NCBI GenBank assembly: GCA_933228895.1
Contig: OW121849.1
Location: 41,262,354 to 41,326,353, forward strand
DNA from: Platycnemis pennipes
Lineage: Eukaryota; Arthropoda; Insecta; Odonata; Platycnemididae
Length of the DNA stretch: 64,000 nucleotides
Reading direction: 5' to 3'
The translations under genes were made by a program, and so were the position numbers. Position 1 is the first letter of the stretch. Each line of letters starts with the position of its first letter. The notes below the pieces were generated by a model. The model did not search any database. It was given only the letters and a program-made list of their open reading frames with translations, and was not told the DNA's origin. Below are positions 34,061 through 45,756 of the stretch, one piece after another.

Positions 34061-35380
34061 AAAAGTAATCGTAGGTATTTAATGGTGGGTGCAGTTTGCG
34101 ACGAAAGGCTTCGCCTACACCACTGAGGAGATCTCGGTGGAATGGATGTGAATAGGTTTCATTTCGGCCATTGGAACGGTCATCAGTGAGACCCACACCA
34201 CACGGTCCTTGTAAGGAGTTAGGATTACATAATAAAAACTCAATTTTCGTTAAAGCCTAAGTTGTACCGAGTTTTCTTCAGCATGACTTGCTAATTTCTT
34301 TATAGTTGAACGGCCTATGTGAGACTGTAACCGCTTCCATGTTACACTATGACAATGTAAGAGTTATGGAAATTATAAGTAACATTTCTTGGGGTAAAAT
34401 TAAGCATGGAAGAGTGCATGAAATAGTAACGGTTGAACCATAAAGAAATGTTTTCTTAAAAGATAGTGCAAGAGGCTTTGCTCAATCCTTACCTATACTT
34501 TATTATTCATATTTACGCCCTTTTGCACTATTTACAAATTTCATAGTCTAAAAGTTTTACACTAAAATTTCTTTTATTTCTGCTTGATGTTCCCGCCCAA
34601 CATTAATATTTTCCTCCACTCATTTCCTTTATTTGATAATCTTATCTCTCCCTTTTCCATCTTGTTTTTCATAACCTGTTAATCTACACTTCATTATGGT
34701 GAAACCCAAAGCTAAGAAAACTGGCCAGCCTTACTGGCTAACAATAACCCTATTAAATTTTGGATCGTATGAAATGAAAAAAAATGATATAGTTAAGTTC
34801 AATGAATTAAAATTCCCGCACGGAAAAGGTAGTATTTTTACTATTTCTTCAACTCCAGTTGACGTCATTCCTGGAACACTTACATTCATGATGAAACACA
34901 ACGAATCGGCTGCGGTAGTCGGGTTTTGAGGTAAAAGGACAATGAGCTGTTCCTAAGGGTTTAGTAAATAAATACATTAATTTCCTCTCTAAATTCCCTC
35001 CACCTAATTTATCCCTCAAAATAACCCTAGCTTTTTTTCTTTCCACTAGTAGCATGTTTAAGGCATTTCATTCATCGGCTTCGTTATCTCTTAAAGTCAT
35101 TAAATAATTGATTATTTCAGCTTTTTCTTTCCACCCAAGTGACCTCCTTCACACGGCTCTAGAACCATATCTCAACAGTCACTAATTTATCCTCATTTTT
35201 ACATAAAGATCAAGTTTCTGAACATTAAAAATCTACACTCCATAGTAGGATTCTTCACATCCTTGTTCCGTGACCTCCTCATATGTCCCTACCTCTGTTG
35301 ATAAAGAATTCGCCAATGGAAGGGGCGGTGAGAATAGCAAATAAGACTAATAAAGCTTAAGAGGGATATATGACGTTATA
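34061..35380. other. unassigned DNA
   Basis: The 77-codon frame at 34696-34929 (plus) is lysine-rich at its start and has no domain I recognise. Nothing else stands out. Confidence 0.35.
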
Positions 35381-35690
35381 GGGATTCGATTGGTGTGCTG
35401 GCTTGGGTACTAGCCTCCTATCCTAATGGTCAGAGTTTGAATCTCTGAATGGGCAGATATTTTTCCATTTGTCTACTGGTCCTCGCTTTAGTTCTACGTG
35501 GAGAGCATATAAGGTACTACTCCATCCATCGGATGGGAAGTTGAAGTCTTGACCAGTTGGCTCCCTCCAGACCACTATGACCGACCCCGTGTATCTCTTC
35601 ACTCTTCCTCCTTTTCAATAACAATCCTACCTCCTTCCAAATATCACCTATCCAATATGGTGTCTGACCACCATAAAGTAAGCTCACCAC
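35381..35690 (+). mobile_element. tRNA-derived SINE (family 1)
   Basis: Head GGGATTCGATTGGTGTGCTG, degenerate B box GAGTTTGAATCTC, and body CTGGTCCTCGCTTTAG through CTCTTCACTCTTCCTCC and CCTATCCAATATGG, in the same order as the complete copy. It is diverged, with several indels. Confidence 0.8.
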
Positions 35691-37560
35691 AGTGCTAACA
35701 ACTAATTGAAGTTAGGGGAAGGAAATATAGAAGGTTGCATGGTAGAGAACGAAGACAGTAACAAATCAATCTCTAGAGCATTGAGCTCTTATAATTCTTT
35801 ATAAACAACATTCAATTCCTCCGAAAACCATGGTTGAAACAACTAGAAAAATGTGGAAGCATTTACGACCACTAAATAGCGATCGCAAAGCGAAGGCGGA
35901 GTTAATGACCATCGAAGTAATTACACAGCATCCCTTCTTGATGAATGCAAGGAATCCTGCAAACGCCGCATGACTGAATATCCTCAAATCTGGAACAAAA
36001 CAGGCTGGGAATTTATCCAAGGTGAGTGATAAAATTCTCTGAAAACTATCTTCACGACAGATTTACCCACGAAAGATCAAGGGGGGAACGAATTTCCCCG
36101 TTAGAGTCAGGGCGATGATGGCTTAAAGTTCAGCCTTTCGACCATGTTTCAGCTCCTCGTGAAAAACAAATATCGCCATTTGAAGCAGGATACAAGGAAT
36201 TGGCCGCTTTAGCTTAAAATCGTGCGTCTGGAATAGCATAGCAGATACGGCGCGAGAAATGTAGGAGTTTGCGTACAAGATAAAGAAATTGACGATCGTA
36301 ATGAAAACATAATACCGACATAAATCACGGTTTAACTTGAAGCACGCCTAATCTTTCCTGCGTGCGCGGAATAGCTGGTGATTATGGTCGGAGAGGCCAT
36401 GCAAGGTATGCAGAAATTACCCTACGATAGCTTAAACGCTTTGATTCCAGGCAGGCCTAACTTTGCGTATCGAGAATTCCTCGTTTACTCACAGCAAGCA
36501 CAAACACGTAATAGGTCAATCGGGACATATTTCTTCCCAATGGAACGCTGTTATTGTATTTTCGAGATCTCGCTGTAATCTGGATGAAGTCATCATGATG
36601 TTGGGGGAGCGTAAAAATCCAGCAGTTTCCGTGAAAAAGCGGCGAAGGGGTCAAAGGAGCTGCGTCATGTCTCCAAGGACGCGTTTATTTGTGGCAATTG
36701 CGCGCCGAGCAGAAACGGTTCTCCTCGTCGAAGCGAGAACGTGATACATCCATTGGATTTCTTGATCGAGCTTAACGCTATTTAAGTTCCCCCCTCAAAC
36801 ACATAAATTCGATATCCTAGCCCGCAGGCTAACATAGTTTTCAATAAGACTGCGAAAGCAGTATTATCTGTATATAGAATCGAGGTACATCATTGATTTC
36901 AGATAGATAAAATCATAATTTAATTTCAAATTAAAGTGATAGACATCTTGTATTTCCAATTGTATGGAAAAATTACTCTAACTATGGTTTAGTTTGTGCT
37001 CATGCAAACGTGAAATTGTCTGGCAGCAGTGCTGGAATTTATGCTGCATAGATAAATAGTGGAACAAACATAATAATTTCGCAACCAGTTCGTACCAGGT
37101 AGCGCGTAAAACACGACATCATCACAAAAATTAATTCAAAATTGTATTCTTAAGACTGAATATGTTACCAGCCATAAACAAAAACTTTACACATTGAGAT
37201 ACGCTAAGCGATTAATTCGATAAATTTGACACGGGATAGCTAGTCTAAGAGATAGGGAGACTCCAAGCAGTCTTTTCGGTAAAAATCTATTTACATATTA
37301 AATCATTCTTGACTAGCAAGGCTAGCTCCTTTAGATAATTTGTGAACCTTTCACGTTGGTTTGATATAGTACCATGATCGAGTATATTTCCTTTAATTTT
37401 CCCCAAACTGTGGTCATGGATTCCAGACTCATCTTAATCCATCAGTGACTTAGACCCAAATATATTTCTTAGACAACAGATTAGGCGGCGTAGTTCTTAA
37501 AATATTTTTCACTCGCAACTATCCTCAGCCTTCTAGCAAAGTTTCTACGAATAAAAAATC
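35691..37560. other. unassigned DNA
   Basis: Moderately GC-richer at 36340-36740. Frames at 35799-36020 (minus) and 36378-36744 (plus) have no recognised domains. Confidence 0.35.
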
Positions 37561-37564
37561 ATTC

Positions 37565-37645
37565 CTCCACAGGGAACGGGATTCGAACCCGGATACCCTG
37601 TATTAGCGCCAGGTTCTTTAGCCGGTTAATCTACACGATCTACAT
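37565..37645 (-). mobile_element. tRNA-like sequence (probable SINE head)
   Basis: Read on the reverse strand, TAGATTAACCGGCTAAAG is A-box-like and CGGGTTCGAATCCCG is a perfect B-box stem-loop. The expected acceptor stem does not pair, so this is not a functional tRNA. No long SINE body could be matched to other copies. Confidence 0.5.
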
Positions 37646-38685
37646 TTCGGACTAAGAAGAATCTTTGTGGATTCCAAAATAAGTATCATTGTTTATAACA
37701 AGTGTCTGTGTATTTTAATTTTAACAGAAAATAAAATATCTATTGTCCTTGCTGGATAAAGGTGTTTAGAAAGGCACAAGAAAATTAAGAAAGATAATAT
37801 TATCATTGCGCTGATTCCTCAATTCCTACAACATATCTGAATTTTTAGTTGTATTTTTTATCAATGTTATTAATTAATTAAAACTTTTATCATTAAATAT
37901 CCTGGTATTCCATTCCATTTTCAATGGGAGATATGTTAAAATTCCGCTGATTACCTTCGAATATTGTTATATTTTACCTTACTTTTTAATTTAAAATTAT
38001 CAATGCATATGCATCATTAGTTTGCTGAGCAAAATATATTAAAAACTAATGTTTGTTACTTTCAAATACTTTTAAACAGCACTCATTGTACAGGAAAAAG
38101 GGCGTACGTAATTTTTTTCACGTTTGAATGCTACCCACCAAGCATCTGGGGTGAAAAAATAATAATTGACCAAGAATTTTCACGCTTCACTGGATGCTAT
38201 TTCCTCAAGGTAGAGGCGTAGTATTACAGGGAATACTACGCAGAAACTCCCTACTTTGACTGGCAGTGACACTCATTTGGTATGACGGGTAAGCACTGAC
38301 GGGCTCCCTGAATTATTTTTTGAAATATTGCCCCTTCTGCGGTTACCAAACGATGCGACAGTGTCTCCAAAAGTGATCGGACAAGAAGAAAAAGGACTTC
38401 GTCGAACAGTCGCCAGAGTACCTTCCACCCTGAAAAGTTTTTGCCATTCTTCCCCATCTAGTCTCGCTAAAATAGAACCATGGAGGGCGTTCTTTTATTA
38501 ATAGTATGTTTCTACACCCAAGTATATCAGATCATTTCGCAGACAGTGTCCGACGAGCATGAGATTTTATTTCTCCGTTTTAGATCTGATTTATTTGGAA
38601 TCACTTCTCAACCGCCGGAGAAAAATGAATGTCACATTCTTATGCTTGCTCTCAGCTTAAAAATGAAAAATATAAGTTCAGCAAA
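37646..38685. other. AT-rich unassigned DNA
   Basis: A 68-codon minus-strand frame at 38251-38457 has no recognised domain. No repeats identified. Confidence 0.35.
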
Positions 38686-38689
38686 ATGC

Positions 38690-38880
38690 AGTACTCCGTC
38701 CGTCAGGTTGAACGTTAATCCATGCTGCCCTTCGAACCGTTCGTTAACTATAGGCTAGTGCCGACACCGGATATCTCTCCACCCTTCCTCCGTTCCCCCA
38801 AAAAATATTGCCTCTACCCAAATATCCACCTATCCTTAAATGGCGCATATGACCTGAAGTCGCCCACCCCTGAATAACTA
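38690..38880 (+). mobile_element. SINE family 1, 3' part
   Basis: Matches the body from GTACTCCGTCCGTCAGGTTG through CTCTCCACCCTTCCTCCGTT and ATCCACCTATCCTTAAATGG to GACCTGAAGTCGCCCA. The tRNA head is missing. Confidence 0.8.
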
Positions 38881-40590
38881 TTACCCCAATCTCAGTGGCC
38901 AAATATGTTGCTAGGGGTACCTCGTTGGGTATCCTAAAACCAACACAAGCCTCTGCACTAAGGTTTATCCAAGTTGCACCTTTCCTCAACACTTTGAATC
39001 GGTTATTTGTTTGTCACACCCGTCACACCTAACGCAGCACAGACTATAATACAATGATTTGGAAGAGTGGAATTTCCTCCCCTCCACATTGGCTAACGTC
39101 GACTCCTCATTTGCAAACACACCCACCTTAGGGTTCCTCCTACGTTCCCATTATTTTTTTAACTGTTCATATAAATGCCAAAGCATGATTAACGTTCATT
39201 AATTTTTTTCTAGTGTTTCAAATTACCTACCACTACAAAACTGCGAGGTAGTGCGGAGTATGCGTCATTAATAATGATTATTAAAATGCGAAATAATGAT
39301 GCACAATCCATTCCTGGAAAAGCCTTAAAAGGTACAACCCCCGCATGGATTTCAAGAACCACATTTCTAATTTAAAGCACCTTATTTCCTGTTGAAAAAC
39401 TTATACTCCTACAAACAATTTCTACAAAAGATAGGTAATAAAAATTTTATTAAATAAACTCTATAAGTTATAGTCACTATAGGGAGTTTGTTAAAAATAA
39501 AATTTTCCACTCAAAAATTTTCACACGGAAAATCATCATTAGAGAGAGAAAACATTTAAAATGATTATCTAAAAATAATTTATCGATATATTAACTAAAG
39601 ATTTATTCAATATTAATGACATTCAGGTATTAGTAATTCCATAAATGAAGATATGATTTCTTATCAATGCCTCAGAAAAAGATTATTTCATTACACCTGA
39701 CATGATAGGATTATTCCACGAATACGACAATTTCTTTTCAGTCTTCCGCATTATATACATTTAAAACAAGTGCTGTGACACTCAAATAATTTTCACTGTG
39801 GCAAAGGGAAGTTATAAAAAAATGGAATGATAAAACTTCAGTGTGCGTTCCACACCTATGAAAAAAGCGTGGAACATAATATCCGTTTAATGGATACGGA
39901 GGAAAGCTAGCACATAAAATTACAATCCACCTTTTCGTTTTAAAATCTTTTCGCATCTAAATAAAAACATGAAGAAAAGCCAAAATGAAACTCAGCAGTA
40001 GTCCATTGTAACATCAGTGAGCAGTCGCAAAACTCGGCAGTCGGCACTCGGCATAAATTTAGCCCATTTAGCCTTTAAAATCATCTGCATGTTGCGCTTC
40101 AATTTAACTTAAAGGAAACTAAACTTTATCAAACTTTGTTACTTAAACTCACACAAAACAATAAAACTTCAGAATTTTTGTGCATTAATTCTGAAATCTA
40201 TTGAACTTTTATCAGTGAGCTGGTGGACTTGGTTTTTTTGTGATCCAACGGCTAAGATTATATCGAATACTAAGCTCGTGCCCTGCGCGAGACTCAATCC
40301 AGCGACCTTTACGGATCCATTAAGGGCATTAGGCTGTCTAACAGAACAAACCAAACCCCGATTTGGCCATAGGAACTATTACCCTCGCAACGCGGATGGA
40401 CTGAAAGACAGGCTACGCACCTACGTTTTGGACACTCATACTCATGTTAATCTTCATCCATTCTTGTAGAGACCAACCTCGAGCCACCAAGCGCCTCATC
40501 TTCCTCCCCACCTCCTTCGTACCCTCAAAGTCCTCCTTCATCCCCACCATCTATAAAACCTGAGAAGTCAAGCGGTCGTTCACCCCACAA
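38881..40590. other. AT-rich unassigned DNA
   Basis: Frames at 39738-39956 and 40169-40469 carry no recognised domain. No repeat could be assigned. Confidence 0.35.
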
Positions 40591-40599
40591 AACCATTGT

Positions 40600-41510
40600 T
40601 TAGAGATTGGGGAGAAATATTGGGGCGCGCGCGCTTTGCCCCAGCCGCCACCTCAACCACCTCCCCTCAGTCTACTCTACCCCCACTTCCAAACTCCTTA
40701 AAAACCTCCAAAAGTCCCTCCTTCATTCTTTCTTCCTTCCTTCCCCACCAACGCCTTTTTCATTTCACTCCTCTTTCTCTCCTTTCCCTTCGCCAATTTG
40801 TCCGGTTCCCGTTACATGGGCCTAGATGGGGGGAGGGCTCCACTCAAGACCCCTCCCGCATTTCGCGGAATGGCACCGTGCCGCACTCGGTCAAAGGTAC
40901 CGCAGAAAAAAAACAATAAAAGGGGAATGGTTGGTGAGGGTATTTCCAGGGGGTAAGGGATTCCCTTTTTCTTAAAAAAGGAACCCCTCACACTACCTAA
41001 AAGGTCCCTTTTTTCAGGAAACTTCACTCAGTCCCCGTCGCCAGCCAATTCCCGGTTCCTCTCTCCAACCCCTCTCCCCACCTCAATCCATTCTTTTATT
41101 TATGTTTTCCTTTTTTTTTGCTCAGTCGCACCTCTTATTCCACCTCATCCTCCCTTGTATTGGCTCTTCTGCCTCCTCGTGGAGGCCACCACCCGCCAAA
41201 TGGGCAATATTCCTCCGCCCACCCCCTGACAAGTTCCCCGTCAGATAAGGAGCCATATAACAGCAACGTCTCCTCCAATCTTGAGTCGAGGAGGTGAGGG
41301 AGGGACTTCTCTAGTCTCTACTCCGCGCGAGGTGGACGGCGATCGTCTTCCGGCTGCCAACCTTTCCCGCGCTTTCTGGAACACCTTGACGAACGTGCGC
41401 CGGCCTAATGTGCGCATGGCGGGAAATATTCCGTCGCCAACCGGTGGAAATCCACGTGCCAACCCCGCAACCCCGACCATGAAAGTGCACGCAGCATCGC
41501 GGTAGAATGA
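40600..41510. other. GC/CpG island with long pyrimidine-rich section
   Basis: Plus strand is C/T-rich at 40640-40800 and 41010-41160, and CpG-dense at 41290-41510 (CGCGCGAGGTGGACGGCGAT). It starts with a GGCGCGCGCGC run near 40622. Frames are compositional. Confidence 0.4.
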
Positions 41511-41519
41511 AGACAAAAT

Positions 41520-41972
41520 TGAAGGAGAAGAAGAAAATTACAAAAATATTTCCACGAATGTAAAGCGTTTGCGTACTATAAGTAATATCGTAAGGTAAAA
41601 CGAAATTCCCCAAATTTCGTTTGCCGTCACCACCTTGTCCCTCCCTCACCTCATCGACTCACTCACGGTTTGGGAGTCAACAGGAAAAAGTGTAAATTGT
41701 AATTGTGAAAGCAGAGATGGTGAAGAATTTTAGATAGGATGGGCTAAGGAGAACAACAATATTATTATTTAATAACACTGAAAAAGACAAACATTACGTC
41801 TATCTGGTCTCCTTAAGATACTCTTGGGACATACTGATACCACATGTTTTCCCCTACTTGTGCAGCTCTTAAACCGCGTTAACAAGCGTATTTTCATGTA
41901 AACAGTACTGGGAGTATGGGTTCTCTGCCCATGCCTCATCCTTGAGAAATCTTAACTGCAGACCAATAAAAA
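41520..41972. other. unassigned DNA
   Basis: No gene or repeat recognised. Confidence 0.35.
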
Positions 41973-41979
41973 TTGTATA

Positions 41980-42530
41980 ACATCTACATCCACGCGATAC
42001 CCTGCAAGCCATTCCGAGGGTGTGTGGCAGGGGGTGAAGATCACCTAGCATGAACTATTGACATGCAAACTAGCAACTATAGGGTATCATGCAACTACAT
42101 TTTTAGTCACTCACCCAGTGATTCAACCCGAAGGTTGGTCTTTGATAGGTGAGAGTAGAGCTCACCCCATATTAAGCAAATGGCGTGTGAAATTCACACA
42201 TTCAGGGTAGGGGGGCCAGTTCCTTTCCCTGGGCCACCTGCGATTTCGTACGAAGTTCTGACACGCAGAAAATCTAATCGCGAGGATTTTAGATGGGGGT
42301 GTCCGAAAGGTCGGTATTTAAACCCGGGACCCTCCGGTCAGTAGCTCAGTGCTCTACCCACTAGGCCACAACGACCCCCCATTAAAACGAAAATATAGTT
42401 CAGAGATTGTTAGTATCTATAGTATTTAAGGGATTAATACATTCATCATGCACTACAGACTAAAATATTTCCCCTACCTATCCCTTTGCTATGCTGCCTA
42501 TTGTGTTCTCTTATAGTACGGTAAAAAAAT
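41980..42530 (-). mobile_element. Family B LINE 3' end interrupted by a SINE
   Basis: Tail and hairpin (CATCTACATCCACG, CCCTGCAAGCCATTCCGAGG) and the CTAGCAACTATAGGG block lie at 41980-42104. A family 2 SINE intervenes, and the LINE resumes at 42408 with AGATTGTTAGTATCTATAGT and family B blocks up to the last reverse transcriptase codons. Confidence 0.87.
42112..42380 (-). mobile_element. tRNA-derived SINE (family 2)
   Basis: Read on the reverse strand it starts GGGGGTCGTTGTGGCCTAGT with A box TGGCCTAGTGGGTAGAGC and B box CGGGTTTAAATACC. Then come AACTGGCCCCCCTACCCTGA and TGTGAATTTCACACGCCA. The same order is found at 57722-57967. It is inserted in the 3'UTR of a family B LINE. Confidence 0.87.
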
Positions 42531-42679
42531 GACTTTTTGAATCGCAGCTATCGCAGTGCTTCTAATTCTTATGCATCGGGTTTTCAATATCAGCTATTTT
42601 TCTGTTTCTGCGACGCCACTAGAGATTTCGCATTTTTTGAAAGATGGAATTGAGTCAAATGTATATTTTTAGCGTTATG

Positions 42680-42800
42680 GCCAATGTTGAAGAGAAAAAT
42701 TATGTAAATATGAAGAGATTAGCCGATAGAAGAACTCAGTGGAGAGCTGCGTCAAACCAATCTGAGGATTGATGACTTATGATGATGGTGATGAAGGCCA
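42680..42800 (+). mobile_element. RTE-type LINE 3' terminus
   Basis: It reads ..EEKNYVNMKRLADRRTQW-RAASNQSED, matching the C-terminus of the RTE copy ending at 47183 (YVNEEVTDRRIEWRAASNES). It is followed by a GATGATGGTGATGA repeat at the 3' end. Only the last ~100 bp survive. Confidence 0.78.
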
Positions 42801-43425
42801 ACTATAATATGTTCATCGCGAACTGACTGGGAATGAAAGATTCGTGAGATCTTGCCCACGTGTTGGGAAGGACTCTTCATCTAATATCATTCTCGCAATA
42901 TATATTATGGTAATGCATCTATAAACTGCAATATGGAACAGAAAAAGAAACGTTGACACATATTTCTAAATAATGGAGTTTTCGTCACAGAGTAGGCAAT
43001 CTGGAAATTGAAAAAATATACGCACCAAAAGTTCAGTTTATCTAATATCTGCTCATAAATAAGCATGGAAAGTACGCACTTATAATGAAAGAAAAAATGG
43101 ATAATTCCCGAAAATCCACAGGCAATTGGAATTAGGGTGCTGTTCCTTATAAATATGGGAAAATTTTCTTTTCAAATGTCTGATATGTTTTCAGAGAGCT
43201 AAACAATTACAATATCCATATTCACTTTTATTATTTCCATTCTCGATGAAAAAACGGCTTGGAGGAAGTCATTATTGTTTTTGCATTCCTAAAAGAGTAA
43301 ATAATTCCCTTCCTTTCTCTGTCTCACCCAATAGTGAGGCATCGGAAGTATGTATTGCGCTTCCTAGATCGTTGTCCGTTAAATAAATCAGACGCTGCTG
43401 AGTCGCCTTTTTTACCCGAAAGAAA
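42801..43425. other. AT-rich unassigned DNA
   Basis: No recognised gene or repeat. Confidence 0.35.
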
Positions 43426-43429
43426 AAAG

Positions 43430-43800
43430 GAGGCACTTCCTCTTCCGCCTTCTTGCGCAACACTTCCTTCCATTTACCTCCCCTCTCCCTTAACCTCGCA
43501 TTTTTTTCGCAACCCTCCACTCCTCCCTCCCTGCGGATGTGGCATAAAACTCCCTCAACTTGTCTCCCGCCCGAATTTTACGGCGACCACCACTCATTCA
43601 CCGCCGAACTCAACAGCACGCTCCGTCCCGGCAATCCTGAGTCAAGAGAGTTCCCCGTTATGTTCGCTTTTACAACCAAATCTTCACCAACCCCGAATGC
43701 AGCCGACACCTTCCTCCCCTTCCTTCTTCCTCGGTCCCACTTCCGCATCCATCACCTGCGTCCGCCAGCTCGTTTTTTGCCCGCCGACAAAATTCGTAAT
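43430..43800. other. pyrimidine-rich GC island
   Basis: C/T-rich plus strand (CTCCCTTAACCTCGC, CTCCTCCCTCCCTGCGG) with moderate CpG. Frames of 157 and 164 codons cross it in two plus-strand frames at once, which argues that both come from composition. No domain seen. Confidence 0.4.
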
Positions 43801-44146
43801 ATTTTGATGATGATTCTTTGCCGGTACCCAAACCCAGGGCAGGGGATTCGGGATGCAGCAGGAGCATCTGCCATTTGGCTGCAGGGAAGCTTTTGGTGTT
43901 GTCAATGGTCCAGGTGCATTTTTTTCAGTAACATAAATCAAGAATGAATCCCTCACGGTTTGTAGAAGAGTTGCAAATTTTATCTTGCATATGACCATTC
44001 AGCCCTAAAGTTTGTTTACCAGTGACTGCATTTTGTGATCACAATATATCTATTTATTGTAACCATGTTTTCAAATTTCATTCCAATATTACTGTTTAAT
44101 CCAATTAGAGATAAATTCATGTACGATATTGTTGTTAAATTTATTT

Positions 44147-44320
44147 ATAATGCCTGTCTATGATTTTTTTCCGAGTTTCCCAATACCCCGGGAAAACGCC
44201 GAGTCTATAGCACTCCCGTACAACCAGCAGAGATGGAAACAATTGCTTCGAGCAAATATGTCTATAAGAATGCCAATTCTGAAGAGATAACATTTCCTAT
44301 AACCGGGTACCCAAGATACT
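44147..44320 (+). repeat. repeat copy 1 (SINE family 3 body)
   Basis: GCCTGTCTATGATTTTTTTC through GAGATAACATTTCCTATAAC, CGGGTACCCAAGATAC is repeated at 44672-44842. The tRNA-like head present before the second copy is absent here. Confidence 0.8.
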
Positions 44321-44534
44321 GTTCAATTTCTTGCTGTTAATACATTTTGGATTCTATATACTGTTATTTTGGTGTAAGTAAACCCTTTTTAATTGATTTG
44401 ACTAGATCCTAAGGTTTCTCCGGATAGTGAGAAAGCCAAGGGTTGCGAACTAGCAGCGATAAATCTTCAAGAACTTACCCGCTGATACGCACAGAAGAAA
44501 CATACACACCTGAAAAACCTATATGTATGAAGAA

Positions 44535-44845
44535 CGTCTTGATAGTTTAACTGACTACAGCACTCGGTGCAAATTTGGGAGATCCGGGCTCGAATCCCGG
44601 TCAAGGTAAATGATTTCTTCTCCGTGAACGTCCTTCCCTGGGTTGATGAGGTTATAGCTCTCCAAGTACTAAACCTGTCTATGATGTTTTTTCCGAGGTT
44701 CTCTATACTCCGGGAAAAGGCTTTTCAGCACTCCCGTACAGCCAACATAGATGGAAACAATTCTTTCGCGCAAATATTACTATAAAGATCCATGCCAATT
44801 CTGAAGAGATAACATTTCCTATAACCGGGTACCCCAGATACGAAA
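44535..44845 (+). mobile_element. tRNA-derived SINE (family 3)
   Basis: A-box-like TAGTTTAACTGACTACAGC and B box GGGCTCGAATCCC (44585-44597), followed by a body repeated at 44147-44320 and ending ACCGGGTACCCCAGATAC. The frame at 44567-44785 is incidental. Confidence 0.78.
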
Positions 44846-44880
44846 ATTAGGGTAAAGGGGATTCCTAGGCGTGCGAAATA

Positions 44881-44921
44881 CAAACATTAGGGTATAGGGG
44901 TTTCCTATATCCTAATGTTTG
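44881..44921. repeat. short inverted repeat
   Basis: CAAACATTAGGGTATAGG (44881-44898) pairs with CCTATATCCTAATGTTTG (44904-44921), 17 of 18 positions, around a 5-bp loop. It could be a terminator-like or MITE-derived hairpin. Function unknown. Confidence 0.75.
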
Positions 44922-45750
44922 GAGAATCACCTAATATCCTAGGCCACCTGTAGTTTCCCGAGAAGGTTAAATGTCCAAAACATCGCCAAACATAGGTTTA
45001 ACTGTAGGTATGAATCCAGAAGCGGCTCCATCGTTAGTACTCGGCCCCTCCGGTTAGTAACTCCAGTCTCCACCTACTATCCTACTTCATTTTATATTTT
45101 GCGCACACGACTCTTGATTTAACACAATGGTATTCAGTGTATTTAATGGAGAAACCATCGTCCGCTTCCGAATAAAACTACTTCCTATCACTCTCAGATA
45201 TTTGTTTATATTCATGCATTAACTATTTATTTTGCGCATAGAAAGGCAGCTTTCTCTCAGTTGAGATATCTTAAACAATTTTTGAAACATTCATTTGATT
45301 TTGCTAGGCTTATATAAATATGTGCCAAAATAAACTTTTAGCATAGGCTGACTCTTGCCATTAATTTTGATAAAAGCAGCTTGAAATGATCTATGATGGC
45401 TCCTGCCTCACTATTTCCATTCAATATCTCAAATAATTTCCATTCTTTATAAAATTTCCCAATTAAATTTCTACCATGTAGGTATTAAGTTAAACTTTCA
45501 ATTTAATGACTCATTAATTCAGACGGAGTCTTATGTGATTGGAGTGGTTTCTAGTAATATTAGACACTTCGATCATTTGATAATATTCCGCATCACACAA
45601 CAGTTAAACAGTCTCTAAACTTACCAGGACAGATGCTACCTATACGATGGATAACCGGGACAAGCCGGAAGCAAAACGTTGGTTTGAAATTCCTTTTTTT
45701 TATGGTCACCCCCCAACAAAGTTGTTGACGTTTTCACTTGACTGAGTGAC
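44922..45750. other. unassigned DNA
   Basis: AT-rich, no recognised gene. A weak SINE-like stretch (about 44985-45065) resembles a degenerate tRNA head in reverse orientation but is too diverged to call. Confidence 0.35.
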
Positions 45751-45756
45751 AAAACT

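Noticed and set aside
34696..34929. 77-codon lysine-rich plus-strand frame
   Set aside because: No recognised family, no splice or promoter context, and length within chance expectation for AT-rich DNA.
37565..37645. possible functional tRNA gene (minus)
   Set aside because: A and B boxes are good but the acceptor arms do not pair, so a SINE head or tRNA pseudogene is more likely.
40215..40469. plus-strand frame with a SINE-like GACTCAATCCAGCGACC patch
   Set aside because: The patch resembles a B box on the reverse strand, but no A box or family body could be matched.
43334..43947. 157- and 164-codon plus-strand frames
   Set aside because: Two different frames on the same strand are open over the same C/T-rich DNA, which points to base composition, not coding.
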